NCBI RefSeq assembly: GCF_026151205.1
Contig: NC_087084.1
Location: 10,381,453 to 10,445,452, forward strand
Reading direction: 5' to 3'
DNA length: 64,000 nt
Origin: Bolinopsis microptera
Taxonomy: Eukaryota > Ctenophora > Tentaculata > Lobata > Bolinopsidae
The notes beneath the pieces were generated by a model that did no database searches, was not told the DNA's origin, and was given only the letters and a program-made list of their open reading frames with translations. The first letter of the stretch is position 1. Each line of letters starts with the position of its first letter. This document shows, piece after piece, positions 33,901-42,892 of the stretch. The position numbers were made by a program, and so were the translations under genes.

Positions 33901-36900
33901 GTAATAACTTTGCAGAGGAGGAGGATTACACACCTGCAAGCGTTTGGTAATAACTTTGCAGAGGAGGAGGATTATACACATAAACCTAGTATCAATTCTA
34001 GAGCTGTGGATTAAATGAGTATTAAAGTTGACAGAGTGACAAGGCAGCTGTTAAAGGTGGGTCGTAGTCAGACTAGGCTAATTGTGCACTGTGTTCAGCT
34101 GTGACGTCATGTCACGTGGTGTGCGATAATATGCCCAAATAAGGGCATGTCTGATGTCATATTGTGCGTGTGACGTCACGTTACAACTACTTTTTTAAAT
34201 GATATACAGTGATATTGCAGTACAATGTAATTAAGCTGTAAAACATGTAATTACAGGTATAAAGCAATATGTTACCGCACTATTTATATAAATGTATGCG
34301 CAGGTTTAACTCTTGAGATTATTTACAGTAGCTTGCTCGGACTAGTACAGGTAAAATACTGTGATTCACTGAAAACTGCTAACTATTACGAAACCCTTAG
34401 CTCCTTGTTCATTCTCTGACACACCTCACGTATCATTTTGACACCTAAGATTCTCTTTTAACTGCATTTTGACACCACCTAAAATACTCTCTTAAACATT
34501 ATATTGACGCCATTTGTAACACGGTCCCCTTATTGTACTGAATGTACAGTGGAGACGTGATACAACAAGGCAGCTATAATAGCTATGGGCTATGTAATGG
34601 TCTTATAAAGCAGCCAGTGTGAGGCCTTGAAAAGTAGTAAAATTACAATGGGTTCTAGAACATAAGATACAGGGTGACTAGGAGAGTGATAGAATTCAGT
34701 AACTGCACGGGGTGACGTAAGGATGGGAGGCAGTGACCTAACTAACAGTTAAAATCATATAGTTTACGTTACAGTAACCAGTTACTGTGTGACAATACCA
34801 GTTACTGTCTGGTAGATGTTGTTATGTTATAATATGTCATAATATGATGTTATAATATGATGGTGTATGTCATAATAAGATGTAATATGTCATAATATGA
34901 TGTAATATGTCATTATATGATGTAATATGTCATAATATGTAATTTTATGATATATAGCATGGCATAATATGCTATAATATATGACGTAATATTATATGGA
35001 ATAACATACAAGCTAATCAAGCTTTTACGTAAAACTATTGATAAAATCATGATAATATTAAAATTAAAGAAATCAGTGTGTATTACATATTGTATGTATC
35101 CTAATTTCTGATTTAAAACTTGTGAATTCATATTCAGTGGCTAAACCATTTATTTAATTTTCTATTATTCATTTTTGAAACAAATGGTGACTATCTATTC
35201 ATGTTCAAATAACATTGCTAAACGATTACGAGGCCGTTTAAATACAGTCAAATTTAATAAAGAAATACACATTAAATAAGGACACTCCGTAAAATACACC
35301 CATATAAGGACATGTACATCTCGTTATATACCTATATAAGGAAATGTATAGCTCGTTATCATGACCATATAAGGATATTTATTGCTCGTTCCAGTATGCC
35401 GCTATTTTTCCTCTATCCTAAGTAATTAACACTAGCCACACCTGTACAAAACAGAGAACTCCTTGTGTCTCATTTTGTGCTCACAGCTTTTATACTCCGG
35501 CTAATTCCGGATTAAATATAACCGGACTAGATAAAATCCGGACAAAACTACAATTAGACAAGCCACTGAAAACTGGTTATTAAGGAATCTCATTTGTAGG
35601 CCTTTTACAACTAGCCTAATTTATATGCTAGAATACGTAGTAGACCATATTTCATGTTCTCTTAGCACTTAAACCTTTTCCCACAAATCTCATACATCTC
35701 GCCCCGTGTAATGTAAGCAGCGCCCCCTAATCTCGTACATCTCGCCCCGTGTAATGTAAGCAGTGTAATGTAAGCAGCGCCCAACCTAATGTTAGCAGCA
35801 CTTTATTCCAGACAGATCTGCGACTGCTGAACTGCGTGAAGGAGAGCTAGTCACACTAAACTACTGTGATTTCCTGTATTTTCCGGTTAAAGAACCAGAC
35901 TAAACTAAGGATGAGAATCTAACTAAATTTAGACACGGTTTATTTCAGTTATATGATTATGCGGAGTAAGATTAAACTAAATATAGCTCTCTGTGGTTCA
36001 GTCCCATGAGGGGACTACACTTTAATACAGAATCTAGTTAACTCTCTCGGAGACAATATTGTATCGGATCATTTGTGTAGACCAATATATTAGTTATTTG
36101 ATTGCGTGGTGCAATACACTACTACTACTACTAATTAAATACACTTAATGATTGTAAAATACGGTTACATTCCTTTATTTGATCCAGTTACATAAGGCCC
36201 ATATGACACGTGTAATAATAACAATGTAAACACACTCACACTCACACTCACACTCACACTCACACTCACACTCACACTCACACTCACACTCACACTCACA
36301 CTCACACTCACACTCACACTCACACCACGTCTACTAGACCTAGTCACTAACAAACTATTTCTTACACTCCCCTCAATAAGATTAAGAAACAAGGAAGGAG
36401 AATGGCATGGCCCAGCCCCTGTGTAAGTCCAAATAATACCACAAGGCCCTAATTTGGGTGATCAGCTCACTTCTTGAAGATATCCTTCTATCCTTATATA
36501 GCGGTATTGCCTTATATGGTCATATCAAAACTATGTGTTACCATTCCTGATCGACTTTAAAATTCACTGAAAACCACACCAATGTTCAAGAATCAAGCAC
36601 ATACTACAGCTCAACCAGTAAAACACAATATTCCTACCATTCAATAACTCGGTAGTCGGTACCTAATTTTCAGCATACTCCAAATCTCCCTGCAACATTT
36701 CCCAGGCATTCCGACTAACAAACACAAACCTTGTAATCGTGTTGACTTGTTTCTGATGCGATAAATGAAATGTTATTATAAAGGAGCACTAGTCAGCGGG
36801 TAACCTTGACGACTTTATGGCGGGGGATTTCGAAAAGTTATAAGTTCTATATTTTGGTGCTCCTTCGCAAAGTTATCTTAACGTGCTCCTTCGTAAAGTT

Positions 36901-39900
36901 GACAGTTGTTTTGCAGGAACAAGCTTGGCACTCTAATTTAATCAGAGCTATTAAATTGCCCATCAACAAACCGGTATAATATGTTTGTTGATAGTACAGT
37001 TAATATGTAAACAGAGACAATTACGCATAATGTCATGTCTCCAGGCTTCTAACTCTCAGACTGGTTAGGTTTGGTAGAGAATACATGGTAACTGGTGGTC
37101 CTCGTCTCAGGGTATGATAAACAATAAACATCAATGTAAAAATACGAACTCTTAAAAAACTTTTCCTTTGTGTTTGACTAACCTCTGCCTTGTTCATTGT
37201 AGTCAGTGTAAGGGGAGGAGATAATATCCATGTTCTGATCATCAACATGATGTGAGGGCATCACTGAAATTAGACAATGGTTATTATAAAGGAGCACCCT
37301 GTAGTCTGCACTAGTCAACAGTCTTTATATATAAACTCAGTCAAATAGTCGAGCGTTGTTATGATGAGGTCACGTAATATTGTGGTGACGTCATGTGCCT
37401 ATATAATAACGTCACCTCATATCGTGATGATGTCACGTGACATATTGATGACGTCACGTGACATATTGATAACGTCACGTGATATTACTAACCCCAAGGT
37501 TCGCTGCTGCTGTGCTGGTGGTGGTTGAACTGAGGTTGGGATAGGAAACTGGGGTGAACTTCTCCAGGAGTGTTAGGAGGAGGGGACTCTATAGTACACA
37601 TGTTCAGGTGGCTGGCTAGCTGGTTCTGCTGCGAGGGTATGCAAGGTTAGGGTGGCATACAAAAACACACATTTCTAAAATGTAATTTCTTTAAATCAGT
37701 CGAAATAAAGAATACATTTTAAACTTAATACGTTACAATTTAATTAATACGTTCAACTAAATACGTATACCCGTATTTACCTTGAGATGATCTACGCTCA
37801 TCTGATTACTATAACTTCCACTGCTCATCTGATTACTGTACCCGCCCCGGCCGTCCACACTCTGTGATCTGAAGTGTACAGGACCTGGCGGCGGCGTACC
37901 GGCGTGCTGTTGTGTCGGCGTCAGTGGGGTCAACGGCCTGAGGTAGTGATGACGTCATGTTAAGGTACTCTGGTGACGTCACGAGGTATTGTGATGACGT
38001 CACGTGGTAACAAGGATCTTTTGATTAGTTGGATGGTAAAGTTATTGATTTTTATGATTAACTTGAACTCTGTTGACGTAGTTGTGATGTAAGCATGATA
38101 CTTTAACAAGAATGTTCTAGTTTTAAAACGTCATTACACTCGCACTTCAACCGATACGAGACAATGGATCAATCCCTTGCAGTAAAACTACAAACTTCGC
38201 ATAAGATTATTACTTCAGACAAATCGGATATTTTAATGAAATTTAATGATCCAGGTACTAATTTCTATAAACAAATTGTCTACTTTCTGTGCTGAATCTA
38301 AAGTCAAAGGTCAGGAGTTAGTCCACAATGGATATTTCTACGATGATTTAACCTCGAATTGGAATCTAATTTGACAGAGATCTGGACTGAATTCCAGTCC
38401 AACAAAACAACACTTAACAAATAACACTCCTCATAATATGTGTAATTATGTGTCTGCTATTCAACATAATTACACCCGAATTACACACCACATTTGTATG
38501 TATATAATATCATCTAATATTTAATTACACCCAAATTCCAGTGAATTAGCTGTTTTAATTCAATCAATGGCGCAGGTCGAGCAGAGTGGCAGTGTCTCAC
38601 AGCTCTCACAGTAGAATGATACAGTGTGTACTAGACCACGTCAATAGGGAGCGTGATTTATACTTACACTGCTACTGTTAGTAGTAGTGTACTACAGTGT
38701 GCACTGTGCAGAGTGCTGTGCAGAGTGCTGTGCGGGGTGCAGAGTGCTGTGCGGGGTGCTGTGCACTGTGCAGAGTGTTGTGTAGAGTGCTGTGCGGGGT
38801 GCAGAGTGCTGTGCAGAGTGCTGTGCGGGGTGCAGAGTGCTGTGCAGAGTGCTGTGCAGAGTGCTGTGCAGAGTGCTGTGCGGGGTGCAGAGTGCTGTGC
38901 AGAGTGCTGTGCAGAGTGCTGTGCAGAGTGCTGTGCAGAGTGCTGTGCGGGGTGCAGAGTGCTGTGCAGGTGCAGAGTGTTGTGCAGAGTGCTGTGCGGG
39001 TGCAGAGTGTTGTGCAGAGTGCTGTGCGGGTGCAGAGTGTTGTGCAGAGTGCTGTGCAGAGTGTTGTGCAGAGTGCTGTGCGGGGTGCAGAGTGTTGTGC
39101 AGAGTGATGTGCGGGTGCAGAGTGTTGTGCAGAGTGCTGTGCAGAGTGCTGTGCGGGTGCAGAGTGCTGTGCAGAGTGCTGTGCGGGTGCAGAGTGTTGT
39201 GCAGAGTGCTGTGCAGAGTGCTGTGTGAGGTGCAAAGTGCTGTGCGAGGTGTTGGGTGCTCTAAATTTTATGTTTTATAATTTGTTTAGTACGATCAAGG
39301 GGACTAGTGATCTCGATTTGGTGGATCATGGAAATTATTTTTGTGGTTGTTTTTGAAGGAGAGTAGATTAACCACATATTTGGTGGATGATTGGTAGGTA
39401 CAAACTAGATAATAATAATAGTAAATTGAAGTTTCATAACACCACTTTTAAGATATAACTTATACTCAGCAGTGTTTAATCTTAACATCCCAGAAAAGTA
39501 CTTGAATAAGATAAGGACTGGTACCGTATGCTTAAAACTTACACTAATATAGATACTTTTTAGAATTTTAATTTATGTCTTTTAAAATGAAAATGCTGAC
39601 ATAACAGTTAAAACTTTTTCAGAATTTCTCATTCTGTCATATTTCTATCATTTCTGTCATATTAGATAGTACATTATCAAATTTTACTGGAAATTAGAAG
39701 ATAGATGGCGAATGGGTAGAGAGCCATAATTTAATAAAGTTTACGCGAGACATAAATCCGGAGTTCATGACATGACTGTATCAGTATGATGCTATTTGTC
39801 TATGTTACTGAAGGAAGTTGGGACAAACTCTTATGCGAACCCTGATATGATGCGGGACAGGGATAAATGAACAAGGTTATCTGGCGTAGATCAGACTTAG

Positions 39901-40626
39901 TTCCGACCTAGTAGTAGTAACTGTAGTGGTATGTACCTAGTAGTAGCAGTAATGTACCTAGTAGCAGTAATGTATGTGATGCCTGTATCTCCACATAGTT
40001 CCCACTATGTCTACTGCTACTGTCCGACTTGTACGTATATAAAACAGGTTCAATACAACACACACTAGATTCTCTCTCATTAAACCTTTTTAATTTCAAA
40101 AGATTTGGTACAGAATTAGCGGCGTGTGCTTTCGTGACAATCGCTACCGGATGTGACCTCACACCACTTCACACACCACGTGAAATGACGTGGTAAGTCA
40201 CGTGGCGTGACGACACATGTGACGTCATAAAGTTCGTTTAGAAAAACAATAGTTTCATGTTGAACCCAGTGTAAGTGATATAGGAGACACTTATCATTCG
40301 TTGTTATTGTAGTTGTGTTTTGTCAGAGACCCCACTTAATAACCTGGCTGCGGATAGAGTGGGATAACACGTGACTAGAGCGGGATAACACGTGACTAGA
40401 GCGGGATAATACGTGACTAGAGCGGGATAACACGTGACTAGAGCGGGATAACACGTGACTAGAGCGGGATAACACGTGACTAGAGCGGGATAACACGTGA
40501 CTAGAGCGGGATAACACGTGACTAGAGCGGGATAACACGTGACTAGAGCGGGATAACACGTGATGTTCAAAGCGGGATAACGTGACTAGAGCTCCGAGTG
40601 GAAACATCGAGAGATCATGAACACCG

Positions 40627-40709
<83 letters not shown>

Positions 40710-42811
40710 ACCTCTTTACAAGTGGGCTAATGTGAGACTTATGGTTATTTATGTAGCCAAGAGTAATGACACTCAATTGGTGTTGTTTTGCAGTCCTAAA
40801 CAGCAAAATGTTTCACAAAGCTATCGTTAATCGTAACATCAGAAAAATATTTAATAAGTGAGACTTACCTTTTTCTATGGCGACTAGGGTTCATACCACG
40901 TGGCATGACGCCATACCACGTGGCATGACGTCATACCATGTGGCATGACGCCATACCACGTGGCATAACGTCATACCATGTGAGACAACAGACTTACCCT
41001 TTTCTATGGCGACTAGGGTTCATGACTTTGGGACGGAGGTTGCCACTGAGTCGGGGATCTGGACTCTGTTGAGGGATTATTGGCTCCACTCCACCTCGAC
41101 CTGAATAGTTTAGTTATTAACTGATTGGATAATTATTTAATTACTTAATTACATTACATAATTATACGCTATCGCTCATAACATTAGTTGAACTAACGAT
41201 AAGTTAACACACCAAATATCTAAGCTACACCAATAATCAATATGTGATAAACAGTTCCACGGAAAGTGTGTAATCGTAAAAGAAGTTATTTATATAAGTT
41301 ATTTAAGTTATTTATTATAAGTAGCAGCAACATTAACCCGAATGATAAAATGCTGACACTTTACGGCGTGTTTCATGATGGTTTCAGCAAACCCTAAATG
41401 CCATTTCAAATTGTTCTGTGTACAATTATAGCCAAAACAGCGGGTGACGTGACGTCATAATAACGTGACGTCATAATAACGTGACGTCATAACGGCGATC
41501 TAGCACAAAAAGCTGCTTTACCCACGATATATTCCTCCTGCAGAAAGTGCCCTGTTCAGTGTGCAACACCTCCCCCCTCTCAGTTCCCTGACTCAACTAG
41601 TGTTTCAGCACTAGTTGGCCCAGTTCCAAGAGGTATAACACAACACTATTAAACAAGGCACTCTTCTAACAAAGGGACCTGTTGGGACTGTGTTGTTTCT
41701 CTACACGGAGACGACTCATTGCTGCTGCTGTGAAAAACAATGGGTGAATATATTGCGCGGCTTAGGGCCCTCATGGGTAGTGGTTACTTGTTCAACAGGT
41801 AGGAGTAGTTGTATACCTGGATATACCTGGTTATGTGGTAACCAGGAAACCTGGTTACCTGGTAACCTGGTTATTTTGCAAACAAGAAACCTGGTTACCT
41901 GGTAACCTGGTTATGTGGCAAACAAGAAACCTGGTTACCTGGTAACCTGGTCATGTGGCAAACAGGAAACCAGGTTATCTGGTAACATGGTCATGTGGTA
42001 ACCAAGAAACCTGGTTACTTCGTAGCCTGGTAACCAATATCCATTAAATTTTAAAATTTAATCTAATAATCTAGTAACCTGGTGACCTGGTGGCTGGTAA
42101 CCTGATAACTTACCAAGTCTAGGGTCAACAAATGTCCTCTGCCCCGTTTGTTCGTTAAGAAAGATTGTTTTTCCCTGTTCGTAGAACTGTTTCCATCCGA
42201 CTGGAAGGGGATCTGCGTGTCCTGAAGAACAGAAAGTTTTAAATTATTTTCACCTTCACTTTAATAACTTTCTCTTCCAAAAGTTTATGATAATATAACT
42301 TAGAACTCGGGGAGATTTTTTGGATAAAAATAGATATCTTAATGTAAATAGGAACATATTATGACTATGTCGTTTCACAAAATTAACTAAAAACGAATGG
42401 CAGTGAAATGCAGAACTTTTTATCAATCACAATTTCGGGTAATTATTAATCGCCTGGGAAGAATTTTAGCTATATATATCTTAAGTTATTAAATATCTTA
42501 ATTAAGTCGTTATTTTTAGATTATAAGCAATTGTAGGCTATAATACCAGAGTCTTAATTGATAATTCCTTAATGATGGATTATAATGAGTGTCACTACTT
42601 GTGAGGACATTAACATTCATCCAAATGTAACTCCGAACATTTATTTGTAAGAAAATTAGAGAGGGTAAATGTATTTTTAGTGAGTTTATAACAAGGTTTA
42701 ATGTTTATAACACAGTAAACAAGGTACAGTAAAACCCCGATTTACCGCGGAGTTTGGGGGAAAGGAAGCATCCGCGGTAAATAGGGGTTTGCGGTAAATC
42801 GGGGAGAGAGA

Positions 42812-42892
<81 letters not shown>

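Noticed and set aside
33221-33975. Possible CRISPR array
   Set aside because: Units are contiguous 46-bp tandem repeats without unique spacers, in a eukaryotic intron.
38653-39280. Cys/Val/Gln- and His/Ser-rich ORFs on both strands
   Set aside because: By-products of the GTGCAGAGTGCT minisatellite; several frames open at once and no start or splice context.
40304-40607. Two minus-strand ORFs with CYPALVT and VLSRSSH repeats
   Set aside because: Translation of the 21-bp GACTAGAGCGGGATAACACGT repeat in two frames.
37941-40997. Expected extra YAP exon between the WW2 region and the PLTPLT exon
   Set aside because: At first the phases seemed to differ; rereading the donor at 40998 (ends AAAAGG) showed phase 2, so the two exons join directly and no extra exon is needed.
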